Assembly: GCA_019414055.1 (NCBI GenBank)
Contig: DXMV01000011.1
Span: forward strand, 1-64,000
Length of the DNA stretch: 64,000 nucleotides
Origin: Collinsella sp.
GTDB taxonomy: Bacteria > Actinomycetota > Coriobacteriia > Coriobacteriales > Coriobacteriaceae
Direction: 5' to 3'
Under the pieces are notes generated by a model. It was not told where the DNA came from and did no database searches. It saw only the letters and a list, made by a program, of their open reading frames with translations. The position numbers and the translations under genes are program-made. Below are positions 8,361 through 17,203 of this stretch, piece by piece. Position 1 is the first letter of the stretch, and each line of letters starts with the position of its first letter.

Positions 8361-9053
8361 GTGGTTCCCGCCAACAGCGCCGTCGATCCCGCAATCACCC
8401 CGGCGACGGACATCACCACCAATATCGGCATCCATTCCCGCCAGAGCGTCGTGGCGGCGCATGCCCGCTCTGAGCGCGCCCGCCAGGAGTTTGAACGCCG
8501 CGCGCAGCTTCTGCGTGAGTGCCTGTGCAGCGAGGATTTCTTGGCAAACAAGGGCATAGGCAATGAGATCGGCTTCCACACCTTTTGCTATGACCCCGCG
8601 CTTGAGTTTGAGGCGCGCGCGTTGTTTGACACCCTTGTGCTCGATGCCGAGGTCGGCAAGCTCCCGTGCACGCTCAAGGTCGTAAACCTCTACGACGCCG
8701 TGCTGGCGATCCTCGAAAAGCGCCGTGTCCTCAAGGCCATTCCGCGTCAAGAGGAGCGCCGCGGCACCCAGCGTGTGCTTGAGGACGTGGCCAAGTTTTG
8801 TTCGCCCGAGAAGATCGCCGCGTTCATCCTCGAGCAAACCGAGCCTCATGCACCTGGCGACGTCATTCTTCTGACCGGTGCCGGCGAGGTCTATCCCTTT
8901 TTTCGTATTCACACCCTTCTCGACTGCATGCAAGTCGATTTTTCCGACCTGCCGGTGATCGCCGCCTATCCAGGCAGCTTCAACGGCTCTTCTTTCCAGC
9001 TCTTTAACCGTCTGCCGGCCGATAACTACTACCGCGCCATCGATATCTCGTAA
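8361..9053 (+). CDS. brxB: BREX protein BrxB (DUF1788)
   Basis: A 230-residue protein starting at a GTG one base after the brxA stop, so its translation is probably coupled to brxA. It has the DUF1788 pattern: an N-terminal helix rich in Arg and Glu, the KVVNLYDAVLAIL segment, a strand and turn DVILLTGAGEVYPFFRIHTLL and a closing VIAAYPGSFNGSSFQLF. These are characteristic of BrxB, an essential BREX component of unknown activity. If brxA translation is switched by the G tract, this gene would be the first affected downstream. The 78 bases before brxC hold only the brxC ribosome-binding site. Confidence 0.93.
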   Translation: MVPANSAVDPAITPATDITTNIGIHSRQSVVAAHARSERARQEFERRAQLLRECLCSEDFLANKGIGNEIGFHTFCYDPALEFEARALFDTLVLDAEVGKLPCTLKVVNLYDAVLAILEKRRVLKAIPRQEERRGTQRVLEDVAKFCSPEKIAAFILEQTEPHAPGDVILLTGAGEVYPFFRIHTLLDCMQVDFSDLPVIAAYPGSFNGSSFQLFNRLPADNYYRAIDIS

Positions 9054-9131
9054 GCACGGCTCCCCGCAGACAAGGCTCTGCCGCCGGTAACAACCCTTTG
9101 CCATAACGTTCCCAAACCCAAAGGAGCACCC

Positions 9132-12100
9132 ATGGACAACACGATCATTCGCGATCTCTTTGCAAAAGACATCAACCGCTCCATCAACGGCGTGGTCAAG
9201 GTCCAGGATTCAAAAGACGAGTCCATCCGTCAGGAGCTTGACGAGTACGTGGTGACGCGCGAGCTGCAGGGGCACTTTGCCACGTTCTTCAAGGCCTACG
9301 GCGATGCCATCGATGCGCGCACCGACAAGATCGGCGTGTGGATCAGTGGTTTCTTCGGTTCCGGTAAATCGCACTTCCTCAAGATGCTGAGCTACCTGCT
9401 CGAGAATCGCCAGATCGGCGGCAAGAGCGCCATCCGCTACTTTGACGGCAAGATCGTCGACCCCATGGTCGCGGCTGCCATGGAGCGCGCCTGCTCGGTG
9501 CCCACGCAGGCCTTCCTCTTTAACATCGATAGCAAGGCGGGTCAGTGGAAGCAGGGCGATACGGCTCCCACGGCGCTGCTTCGCGGCTTTGAGCGCATGT
9601 TCTACGAGGCGCGCGGCTTCTACGGCGAGGACCTCAAGCTTGCAAAGCTCGAGGACTACATCGATTCCCTGGGCAAGACCCAGGAGTTCCGCGAGGCCTT
9701 TGAGCGCGTCAACGGCGAGTCCTGGCTCCAGAGCCGCGACACCTACAGTTACTTTGAGGACGACGTCGTCGAGGTGCTGCAGAGCGTGCTCGGCATGAGC
9801 GAAAAGGCCGCATGGAACTGGCTCGAGGGTTCTGAGGACGAGGTTTTGGCCCCCGATGTCTTTGCCAAAAAGGTCAAGGATTACGTGGACGCTCAGGCAG
9901 CGGCTCACGGTGGCAACTTCCGTTTGCTCTTTATGGTCGATGAGGTGGGTCAGTTTATTACAAACGACCAGGACCCAAGCCTTATGCTGAGCCTTCAGAC
10001 CATCGTCGAGGAGCTGGGTGCCGCCTGCGGTGGCCGCGTGTGGGTGATGGTCACGAGCCAGGAGGCCATCGACAACCTGAGTCTGCCCGTGGGCAACGAC
10101 TTTTCAAAGATTCAAGGCCGCTTCAATACCCGCCTTTCGCTTTCCAGCTCCAGCGTGGACGAGGTCATCCAGCGCCGTGTGCTCGAGAAGACCGCGCCGG
10201 CGGCCGATATGCTTGCACGGGTCTACGAGCAAGACACCGCCGTGCTCAAAAACAACTTTACCTTTGAGGGTGGCTCGCGCTCCGACCTTGCCGGCTACGC
10301 CAACTCCAAGGATTTTGTGGCCAGCTACCCGTTTGTGGGCTATCAGTTTAAGCTCCTGCCCGACGTGATGACCGAGGTGCGCAAGCACGGTGTCAAGGCC
10401 AAGCACATGTCCACGGGCGAGCGCTCCATGCTGAGCGCATTTCAGGAGAGCGCTCAGGTCATCCAGCATGACCAGACCGGTGCGCTCGTGCCGTTCTGGC
10501 GCTTCTTCGACACTATCTCCAAAGACCTTGAGCACGGCATCAGCCAGGTGGTCGACCGCGCGGTCCGTGCGGCCGAGAACGCGGAGGGCCTTGAACCCTA
10601 CGACGTTCAGGTGCTCAAGCTCCTGTACCTGATTCGTTACATCGGCTACGTCAAGGCCACGGTCGAGAACATCTCCATCCTCATGATCGATAGCCTGGAC
10701 GTGGACAAGCGCGCCCTCAAGGACCGCGTCAAGGAATCTCTCGCCCGTTTGGAGCGCGAGAACTACGTGTCACGCCAGGGCGATACCTATAGCTTCCTCA
10801 CCGACGAGGAGCAGGAGATAGCGCAGGAGATCGCACGCACCCCGATCGACAACGCGCAGGTGATCGAGTCTATCAAAAAGCGCCTGTTCGACAGCATCTA
10901 CACCGCGCGCAAGCTCAACCGCGGGGCCAACGACTTCCCGTTTGACCGCTATGTGGACGGCTCAATCCACGGTACCAGCATGGGCGGCATGGAGCTTTAC
11001 GTGGCGACTATGGCGAGCAACCTGGGCCGTGCGGACGATACCGAGCTGGCCTTGGCTTCTTCGGGCAAAGCCATCGCGGCCTTGAGTGACGAGGCGGATT
11101 ATTGGGAGACGCTCGTCAGCGCCGCCAAGATCCGCAAGTACGCCAAGACGCGAAATCTCCAGGAGCTTCAGCCGAGTACGCGCCAGATCGTCGAGTCCAA
11201 GATGCGCGAGGCGGCCTATAACGAGAAAGAGGCCGATACCCTTTTGGGCGAGGCCGTGCTCCATGCACGTTGCGCAGTCAACGGCCGCATGGTTGAGGTC
11301 CGCGCGGCCAAACCCGCCCAGGTCTTTGAGCAGGTGCTGGCGCAGCTGTGTGATGTGGTCTTTGAAAAGGCCGACTATATCGGCGCGCCGGTCACGAGCG
11401 ATTCCGATATCCGCTCCACGCTGGCGGGCAACGTTCAAGCGGGGCTCGCTGGCATGGACGCGGGTAACACGCGTGCGCTCAAGGAGATCGAGGACTACCT
11501 CAAAGTGCAGCACCAGCGCCATCTGGATACCGCTATGGGCGATATCCAGCGCCAGTACCAGCAAAGGCCCTTTGGCTGGCGCGAGGTCGATATCGCAAAT
11601 GTGGTGGCGCAGCTTGTGGTGGAGCAGCGCGCGCAGGTGCTGTTTGGCGGTCAGACGGTTCAAGCTAACGACAGCCGCATGGTGGCACTCCTGCGCAAGG
11701 ATGCCGATAAGGCCCAGGTGCGCTTGCGCGTGCGCATGAACGACCGTTTGCTGAGCGGTGCGGGTGAGCTCATGCGCGACCTGTTTGATCTCAAGACCGT
11801 GCCCTCCAACGAGGATAAGCTCGTGGCCGAGCTCAAGGAGCGCCTTGAGGACTTGCGTGAGGTGTGCGTCGCCCTGGCACGCGACTACTACACGGGCATC
11901 AAGCCGGCCTACCCGTATCCCGGTGAGGGCGAGTGCGAGAAGATGCGCTCGGAGGTGGCCGACGTCCTTAAGGACCAGAACGAGGCCGAGGCGTTCTTGA
12001 CCACGTTCACCAAGCATGAGGACCGCCTGCTCGATGCCAAGGAAGACTTTGACAAGGTGGTTGAGTTCTTCGGGTCCAACCAACGAACAGCGTTTGACCA

Positions 12101-12794
12101 CGCCAAGGATTTCTTGAGCCGCACCGAGGGTATCGAGTATGCCTCCGATGACATTCCCGGCGCGGTGAAGAGCGTGGCAAAGGTGCGCGAGATCCTCAAA
12201 GATCCCAAGCCCTACGGCCATATTAAAGACCTGCAGCCGCTTATGGATCCCGTCGAGGACGACATGAAAAAGCTGCTGGGCATCCGCCGCAATGAGTTTT
12301 TGTGCCGAATCGAGAGCGATCTGCAAGACCTGCAAGCACAGGCTGAGAGTCAAAAGGGCTTTGTCAATCAAGCCAAGGATGCCATAGCGGACGCCGGCAC
12401 CAAATATGAGTCGTTCAAAAACCGTGCCCACAGCGCTCAAAGTCTCAACGAACTGAGCGTTGTTGCAACTAACTGGGGCAACTGGCTCAGTGCGGCGGCC
12501 AACGAGATGTACGACGCTGTGGATGAGGCCCGCGTGCGTATGGACAACGAGCGCCGCACCACTGAGGTCACGAGTACGGGTGAGGTGGTTAAGAAGATCT
12601 CCGGCAAGGGCGTTGCGTCGTCAGCGCCTACGCCTGCGCCCGTGCCCCTGCGCAAGATCAAAACCGTGCGCCGCGCCGATCTGGCCAAGCCGAGTCGTCT
12701 CTTGTCCGTAGAGGACGTGGAGCGCTACGTGGACGACCTGCGCTCTCGCCTTATGCAGGAGCTCGCTGCAAACGACGAGATCCGTATCAACTAA
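9132..12794 (+). CDS. brxC: BREX P-loop ATPase BrxC
   Basis: A 1220-residue protein. The Walker A motif GFFGSGKSHF is near residues 73-82 and the Walker B stretch LLFMVDEVGQF near 265-275. The N-terminal third is the ATPase; the remainder is largely helical with long charged segments, and a Pro/Ala-rich linker precedes a C-terminal segment containing RLLSVEDVERYVDDLRSRL. BrxC belongs to the family once called PglY and is essential for BREX, probably as the ATP-driven core that bridges DNA and the other subunits. AAAGGAG lies 6 bases before the ATG. Length is normal for the family. Confidence 0.96.
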   Translation: MDNTIIRDLFAKDINRSINGVVKVQDSKDESIRQELDEYVVTRELQGHFATFFKAYGDAIDARTDKIGVWISGFFGSGKSHFLKMLSYLLENRQIGGKSAIRYFDGKIVDPMVAAAMERACSVPTQAFLFNIDSKAGQWKQGDTAPTALLRGFERMFYEARGFYGEDLKLAKLEDYIDSLGKTQEFREAFERVNGESWLQSRDTYSYFEDDVVEVLQSVLGMSEKAAWNWLEGSEDEVLAPDVFAKKVKDYVDAQAAAHGGNFRLLFMVDEVGQFITNDQDPSLMLSLQTIVEELGAACGGRVWVMVTSQEAIDNLSLPVGNDFSKIQGRFNTRLSLSSSSVDEVIQRRVLEKTAPAADMLARVYEQDTAVLKNNFTFEGGSRSDLAGYANSKDFVASYPFVGYQFKLLPDVMTEVRKHGVKAKHMSTGERSMLSAFQESAQVIQHDQTGALVPFWRFFDTISKDLEHGISQVVDRAVRAAENAEGLEPYDVQVLKLLYLIRYIGYVKATVENISILMIDSLDVDKRALKDRVKESLARLERENYVSRQGDTYSFLTDEEQEIAQEIARTPIDNAQVIESIKKRLFDSIYTARKLNRGANDFPFDRYVDGSIHGTSMGGMELYVATMASNLGRADDTELALASSGKAIAALSDEADYWETLVSAAKIRKYAKTRNLQELQPSTRQIVESKMREAAYNEKEADTLLGEAVLHARCAVNGRMVEVRAAKPAQVFEQVLAQLCDVVFEKADYIGAPVTSDSDIRSTLAGNVQAGLAGMDAGNTRALKEIEDYLKVQHQRHLDTAMGDIQRQYQQRPFGWREVDIANVVAQLVVEQRAQVLFGGQTVQANDSRMVALLRKDADKAQVRLRVRMNDRLLSGAGELMRDLFDLKTVPSNEDKLVAELKERLEDLREVCVALARDYYTGIKPAYPYPGEGECEKMRSEVADVLKDQNEAEAFLTTFTKHEDRLLDAKEDFDKVVEFFGSNQRTAFDHAKDFLSRTEGIEYASDDIPGAVKSVAKVREILKDPKPYGHIKDLQPLMDPVEDDMKKLLGIRRNEFLCRIESDLQDLQAQAESQKGFVNQAKDAIADAGTKYESFKNRAHSAQSLNELSVVATNWGNWLSAAANEMYDAVDEARVRMDNERRTTEVTSTGEVVKKISGKGVASSAPTPAPVPLRKIKTVRRADLAKPSRLLSVEDVERYVDDLRSRLMQELAANDEIRIN

Positions 12795-12802
12795 CCCGCG
12801 GA

Positions 12803-12832
12803 GCCACCGGTGCCAAAGCGCGCACCGGTGGC
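12803..12832 (+). promoter_or_regulatory. Intercistronic hairpin between brxC and pglX
   Basis: An 11-base-pair perfect stem (GCCACCGGTGC with its complement) around an 8-base loop, starting 8 bases after the brxC stop. There is no T-run, so it is more likely an mRNA-stabilising or processing structure than a full terminator. Confidence 0.5.
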
Positions 12833-12860
12833 TTATGGCGTCTAGAAAGGCTCATCAACC

Positions 12861-15308
12861 ATGAACGATTCTGCTCTTAAGAGCTTCTGCACCTGGGCCC
12901 GTACGGAGCTCATCAAAGGCGTGGAGGCGCAGATGGTGCGCTACGGCATCACCGAACCTGCACCCGCGCCCGTTGGGTCCGAGACCGTTAATGGCCTGCC
13001 CCTAAGTCCGGCTGAGATTGAGCAACGCGACGAACTTCTGCGCATGCAGGCAGAGGTGGGTCACGAGGCGCTGCGCGACCGTGCGGCCTACACCTGGTTC
13101 AACCGCATTGTAGCCATTCGCTTTATGGATGCACGCGGATGGCTCCCCAGCCGTATGCGCATGCTGAGTCGTGCGGACGGCAGCCATGGCAGCGAGGCCG
13201 TGGAGAACGCACTGGACGTGGAGATAGCGACGGCCGATGCCGATCGCATAGCCGAGCTCAAGATGGCGGGCTTGGATGAACCGCTGTGGCGCTACCTGTT
13301 TGTTGCTCAGTGCGAGGAGCTTGCCGATTGTCTGCCGGGCGTCTTTGAGCGCGTGGGTGGAGCCATGGAGCTGCTGTTGCCCCAGGGCCTCATGATGGCT
13401 GACAGTGTGGTGGGCAAACTCAACGCCGTCCTCACTGACGAGGACTGGCGCGAGGGCGTGACCGTTCTGGGCTGGATGTATCAGTACTACAACGCTGACG
13501 TTAAAGACGAGTTCTTCAAGTCCAAGCGCAAGGCAGCGGCGGCGGACATCGCGCCCGCCACGCAGCTCTTCACCCCCGAGTGGATCGTGCGCTATATGGT
13601 CGAGAACTCGCTCGGCCGTCTGTGGATGCTCAACAATCCGGGGAGTTCGCTACGCGAGCGCATGGAGTATTACATCGCGCCCGATGCTGAGCACGAGGAC
13701 TTCATCCACATCTCGAGCCCCGAGGATATAACCCTCTGCGACCCCGCATGTGGCTCGGGCCATATCTTGGTCTACGCGTTTGAGCTGCTCTTTCATATGT
13801 ACGAGGAGCGCGGCTATCGTGAGCGCGAGATTCCCGAGCTCATTCTCACTAAAAACCTTGCGGGCATGGAAATTGATTCGCGTGCGGCGCAGATCGCGGA
13901 GCTGGCGCTTGCCATGTGCGCCCGCGAGCACGACCGTCGCTTCTTTAGGCGCGGCGTCCGTGCCGACGTTACTGTGCTCTCGAGCATTCCGCTGGGGGAG
14001 GACGAGCTGCCGGGTAACAAGAAGCTCGCCGAGGAACTGAGCCATTTGGGCGAGATCGGCTCGCTATTCATTCCTTCAGAGGACGAGATCGACGAGCTCA
14101 AGGCTGCCGCCGCGAGCTGTTCTGACAACCTTTTTGCCGCTGCGACCAAAACTAAGCTCGGAAGCGCCGCCGCCATCTGCGAGAGGCTGTCCCGTCGTTT
14201 TACCTGCACCGTGGCGAATCCTCCGTATATGGGCAGCAGCAGCTTTAACTCCTTCATGTCAAAGTGGGTCAAGAAGAACTACCCTGACGTGAAGAGCGAC
14301 CTGTGCACGTGCTTCATCGAGCGCAACCTTTCGCTCGCCAAGGTGGGCGGTTTTGCGTCCCTAGTCACGTCCGACACATGCATGTATCTTTCCTCGTTCG
14401 TTGCGATGAGGACTTCGCTTATCGATAACAACACGATTCTCACCTTTGTTGACACGCGAGGAACTAATGCGCACCCTGATGTCTTTGATGCAAACGCTAT
14501 CTGGGTGCTCCGCCACGGACGGCTCGATGGGTATGAGGGCAGCTATTTCAAACTGAATCATCGTATCCCGGAGAAGGCCGGCGCCCTTCTCGAGGCGATC
14601 CAGAACCCCGACTGCGGCTGGTTCTACCGCCGCAACGCCGACACCTTCAAGCAGATCCCCGGCACCCCCATAGCCTACTGGATGCCTACTTCTTTAGTTG
14701 GGGCATTTAATGAGGGGCGTTCAATTGGCGGAGATTCCGACTATACGGGCAGTCCAAATATTACAGGGGATAATGATAAATACCTAAGGTTTCACTGGGA
14801 GATCGCGCAAAGCCGCAAAGAGAGTAAATGGAGAACTTATTCTAAGGGCGGCGAGTTTAGGCGCTGGTACGGCAACTTAATTCATGTAGTTGATTGGAGC
14901 TATCCTGCACGCCAGTTTTATTGCGATAATAAGACCTCTACGCTTTTGCCTGAAAAATATTGGTATCAAGGCGGCATAACTTACACCATGCTAACCTCTG
15001 GTAAAGCATGCTTCCGTTATATTCAAAATGGTTGTATTTGGGATAAGTCCGGTCCCGTGATCTGCCGTCTAGGGAATCATTTAAAAACTTGGCTTGCGTT
15101 CCTTAATTCTTATGTTGCTCAACAATGCCTTGACGCCCTCAATCCAACTATGAATTTGCAGGTCAAGGATGTTAAATCCCTTCCTCTCTTGTACGAGTGC
15201 GATGAGGTTGAGGACTCTGCGCTTGTTGATGAGTGTGTTGATATATCTAAGTCTGACTGGGACTCGTTTGAAACCTCCTGGGATTTCAAGCGTAATCCTT
15301 TGGTGTAG
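12861..15308 (+). CDS. pglX: BREX adenine methyltransferase PglX, N-terminal part of a split gene
   Basis: An 815-residue protein; complete PglX proteins are near 1200 residues. The SAM motif DPACGSGH is near residue 295 and the catalytic NPPY near 452, so the N6-adenine methyltransferase core is whole. The section after about residue 610 is the target-recognition part and ends SDWDSFETSWDFKRNPLV then TAG. In intact PglX that motif continues into the conserved C-terminal region, which here is a separate gene at 16212. From about 14690 onward the DNA is visibly more AT-rich (27 and 26 G+C in two 60-base lines, against 32-38 in flanking lines), suggesting an exchanged specificity segment. AGAAAGG lies before the ATG. 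Confidence 0.95.
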   Translation: MNDSALKSFCTWARTELIKGVEAQMVRYGITEPAPAPVGSETVNGLPLSPAEIEQRDELLRMQAEVGHEALRDRAAYTWFNRIVAIRFMDARGWLPSRMRMLSRADGSHGSEAVENALDVEIATADADRIAELKMAGLDEPLWRYLFVAQCEELADCLPGVFERVGGAMELLLPQGLMMADSVVGKLNAVLTDEDWREGVTVLGWMYQYYNADVKDEFFKSKRKAAAADIAPATQLFTPEWIVRYMVENSLGRLWMLNNPGSSLRERMEYYIAPDAEHEDFIHISSPEDITLCDPACGSGHILVYAFELLFHMYEERGYREREIPELILTKNLAGMEIDSRAAQIAELALAMCAREHDRRFFRRGVRADVTVLSSIPLGEDELPGNKKLAEELSHLGEIGSLFIPSEDEIDELKAAAASCSDNLFAAATKTKLGSAAAICERLSRRFTCTVANPPYMGSSSFNSFMSKWVKKNYPDVKSDLCTCFIERNLSLAKVGGFASLVTSDTCMYLSSFVAMRTSLIDNNTILTFVDTRGTNAHPDVFDANAIWVLRHGRLDGYEGSYFKLNHRIPEKAGALLEAIQNPDCGWFYRRNADTFKQIPGTPIAYWMPTSLVGAFNEGRSIGGDSDYTGSPNITGDNDKYLRFHWEIAQSRKESKWRTYSKGGEFRRWYGNLIHVVDWSYPARQFYCDNKTSTLLPEKYWYQGGITYTMLTSGKACFRYIQNGCIWDKSGPVICRLGNHLKTWLAFLNSYVAQQCLDALNPTMNLQVKDVKSLPLLYECDEVEDSALVDECVDISKSDWDSFETSWDFKRNPLV

Positions 15309-15318
15309 AGGTACGAAA

Positions 15319-15957
15319 ATGGCGAAACATATTGATCATATTGAATGGTTGGACAACGTTGATACTTTGGATACGGACTTAGGAAAAACGGTGTTCCGCG
15401 AGTTTCTTTTATGTAGTCCTGCTCTCGAAGTATCTGCTCGATCCGAGGGATGGATTAGTCGATTCGGGATAAACGATTCAGATGATGCCGAGATACTATT
15501 CAATGAATTAACCAGGGACGTGCGAGTTGTTAAGAGTGCTGGCTATCGTTATGCAACCAGCGCTGGTGAAGTCGAACGGCTTTTGTGCGCTGAAGGCCTA
15601 ATGAGTGGTGAATTTTGGAATGCCGCTTCGTTTATTGTTTACACGGTGCCGAACGATGCCAAGACTCAGGTCAATAAAGCTGTTGCGGCCGCCACCGATG
15701 GCAACACGCTGCTCAAAGATAAGAAAAAGGCATTGGTTAAGGATAAATACCTTCAGGTTGATGCGTTGTTTCGCCATTTGAGAAACGCGATCGCACATGG
15801 CGCATTTCAAATTAAAGAAATTCGCCGTGACAGACGGATCTGCGTCTTCCAAGATGCCTCGAATTCCGGAGATTTATCTGCGAGGCTCGTCATTAAGGAA
15901 AATACGCTACGCGAATGGATCGCTGCATTCCGCAGATATGAACAAGAGGGTGTTTGA
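15319..15957 (+). CDS. HEPN-like protein embedded in the BREX operon
   Basis: A 212-residue protein inserted between the two parts of pglX. The motif LRNAIAHG at residues 154-161 gives R155-x4-H160, the Rx4-6H signature of HEPN RNases, sitting at the start of a helix after a Lys-rich segment; the tail (VFQDASNSGDLSARLVIKENTLREWI) resembles the end of several HEPN domains. HEPN proteins in defence loci usually cut RNA to stop growth of infected cells. No nucleotidyltransferase-type antitoxin is beside it. GAGG lies 7 bases before the ATG and 10 bases separate it from the pglX stop. It shares the lower GC of the preceding target-recognition segment. RNase activity is inferred, not shown. Confidence 0.7.
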   Translation: MAKHIDHIEWLDNVDTLDTDLGKTVFREFLLCSPALEVSARSEGWISRFGINDSDDAEILFNELTRDVRVVKSAGYRYATSAGEVERLLCAEGLMSGEFWNAASFIVYTVPNDAKTQVNKAVAAATDGNTLLKDKKKALVKDKYLQVDALFRHLRNAIAHGAFQIKEIRRDRRICVFQDASNSGDLSARLVIKENTLREWIAAFRRYEQEGV

Positions 15958-16211
15958 TCGTGCTGTTTCATAAGCTCAATTTAATTGTCTTGCGGATTGT
16001 TTTTAATCGAGATGAAGATGTGCGTCGCTGAAAACAACGGCAAATAACATGCCGCATCGCATGATGAACCAGCTGCGCATAGCGCTACCGGGATCATCGG
16101 ACACTGGTAACGCTCGATGGGGGCAGCCTCTCCGTCTCTGGGAATTTCAGCCAATAGTCAATCACCAGGCGCTTAGTTCGCCGATTTGCTTGTGAATCAA
16201 GGAGATAGCAC
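15958..16211 (+). other. Non-coding gap inside the split pglX locus
   Basis: No convincing gene lies in these 254 bases. The first part is AT-rich like the HEPN gene. The last part contains AAGGAG, the ribosome-binding site of the pglX C-terminal gene, and a TAG two codons before its ATG in the same frame, so the C-terminal part cannot be reached by read-through. Confidence 0.6.
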
Positions 16212-17180
16212 ATGTCAACACTACTCGCCGATAAATACGAAGCCCGCAAGGCTGAGGTCAATGCTCGCTTTGAGCAGCTCCGCGCTAACGAGGAAGAGCT
16301 CAATCGAATCTTTGCCAAGATCTACAACATGGAGGGGGAGGTGCCCATCGAGGTCGAGGACAAGTACGTTTCGGTGGCGCGCATCTTTGACACCGCCGAC
16401 GAGATCCCCGAGAGCTATAAGGGCAACAAGTATGTGCGCACCAAGCGCGACGAGATCACCTCGCTCATGAGCTATGCCGTGGGCTGCATGTTCGGCCGCT
16501 ATTCGCTGGACGTGGACGGTCTGGTTCTGGCCGACCAGGGTGCCACGGTCTCTGACTATCTGGCCAAGATGCCCGATCCCGAGAATGTGACCTTTATGCC
16601 AGATAGCGACAACGTGCTGCCTATCACCGATGACGAATACTTTGACGACGACATCGTGCGTTACTTTATCGACTTTGTGCGCACCGTGTATGGCGAGGAG
16701 ACGCTCGAGCAGAACCTGGCCTTTATTGCCGAGGCGCTCGGCGGCAAAGGCACCTCGCGCGAGGTCATCCGCGCCTACTTTTTGAAGGACTTCTTTAAGG
16801 ACCACTGCCAGACCTATAAGAAGCGCCCCATCTACTGGCTGTTCGACAGTGGCAAAAAGAACGGCTTCAAGTGCCTTGTTTACATGCATCGTTACCAGCC
16901 CGACTTGTTGGCTCGCATCCGCACCGACTATGTGCATGAGCAGCAGGAGCGCTACCGTGCCCAGATCGGCTATGCCAACGATGCCCTTGCCAGCGCCGAG
17001 CGCGGCGAGCGCGTGCGTTTGGACAAGCGCGTCAAAAAGCTCAATGACCAGCTTAAAGAGACCATTTCCTACGAAGAGAAACTGCACCACTTGGCAGACC
17101 AGATGATCAAGATCGACCTGGATGACGGCGTCAAGGTCAACTACGCCAAGTTTCAGGATGTGCTGGCAAAGATTAAGTAA
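16212..17180 (+). CDS. PglX C-terminal part, separate gene
   Basis: A 322-residue protein that matches the conserved C-terminal region of type 1 PglX. Diagnostic stretches are RANEEELNRIFAKIY (residues 24-38), SYAVGCMFGRYSLD, ITDDEYFDDDIVRYFI, ALGGKGTSREVIRAYFLKDF, RPIYWLFDSGKKNGFKCL and IRTDYVHEQQERY. It has no methyltransferase motifs. A good AAGGAG precedes its ATG, so it is built to be translated alone and presumably joins the N-terminal part (815 + 322 residues is close to normal full length). High GC and smooth spacing to pglZ (23 bases) show it belongs to the ancestral operon. Confidence 0.9.
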   Translation: MSTLLADKYEARKAEVNARFEQLRANEEELNRIFAKIYNMEGEVPIEVEDKYVSVARIFDTADEIPESYKGNKYVRTKRDEITSLMSYAVGCMFGRYSLDVDGLVLADQGATVSDYLAKMPDPENVTFMPDSDNVLPITDDEYFDDDIVRYFIDFVRTVYGEETLEQNLAFIAEALGGKGTSREVIRAYFLKDFFKDHCQTYKKRPIYWLFDSGKKNGFKCLVYMHRYQPDLLARIRTDYVHEQQERYRAQIGYANDALASAERGERVRLDKRVKKLNDQLKETISYEEKLHHLADQMIKIDLDDGVKVNYAKFQDVLAKIK

Positions 17181-17203
17181 CTGCAGATACGGTAAGGATA
17201 TTC

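Noticed and set aside
10962..12440. 492-residue minus-strand frame over brxC
   Set aside because: Antisense to an essential BREX gene with a clear domain layout; no features of its own.
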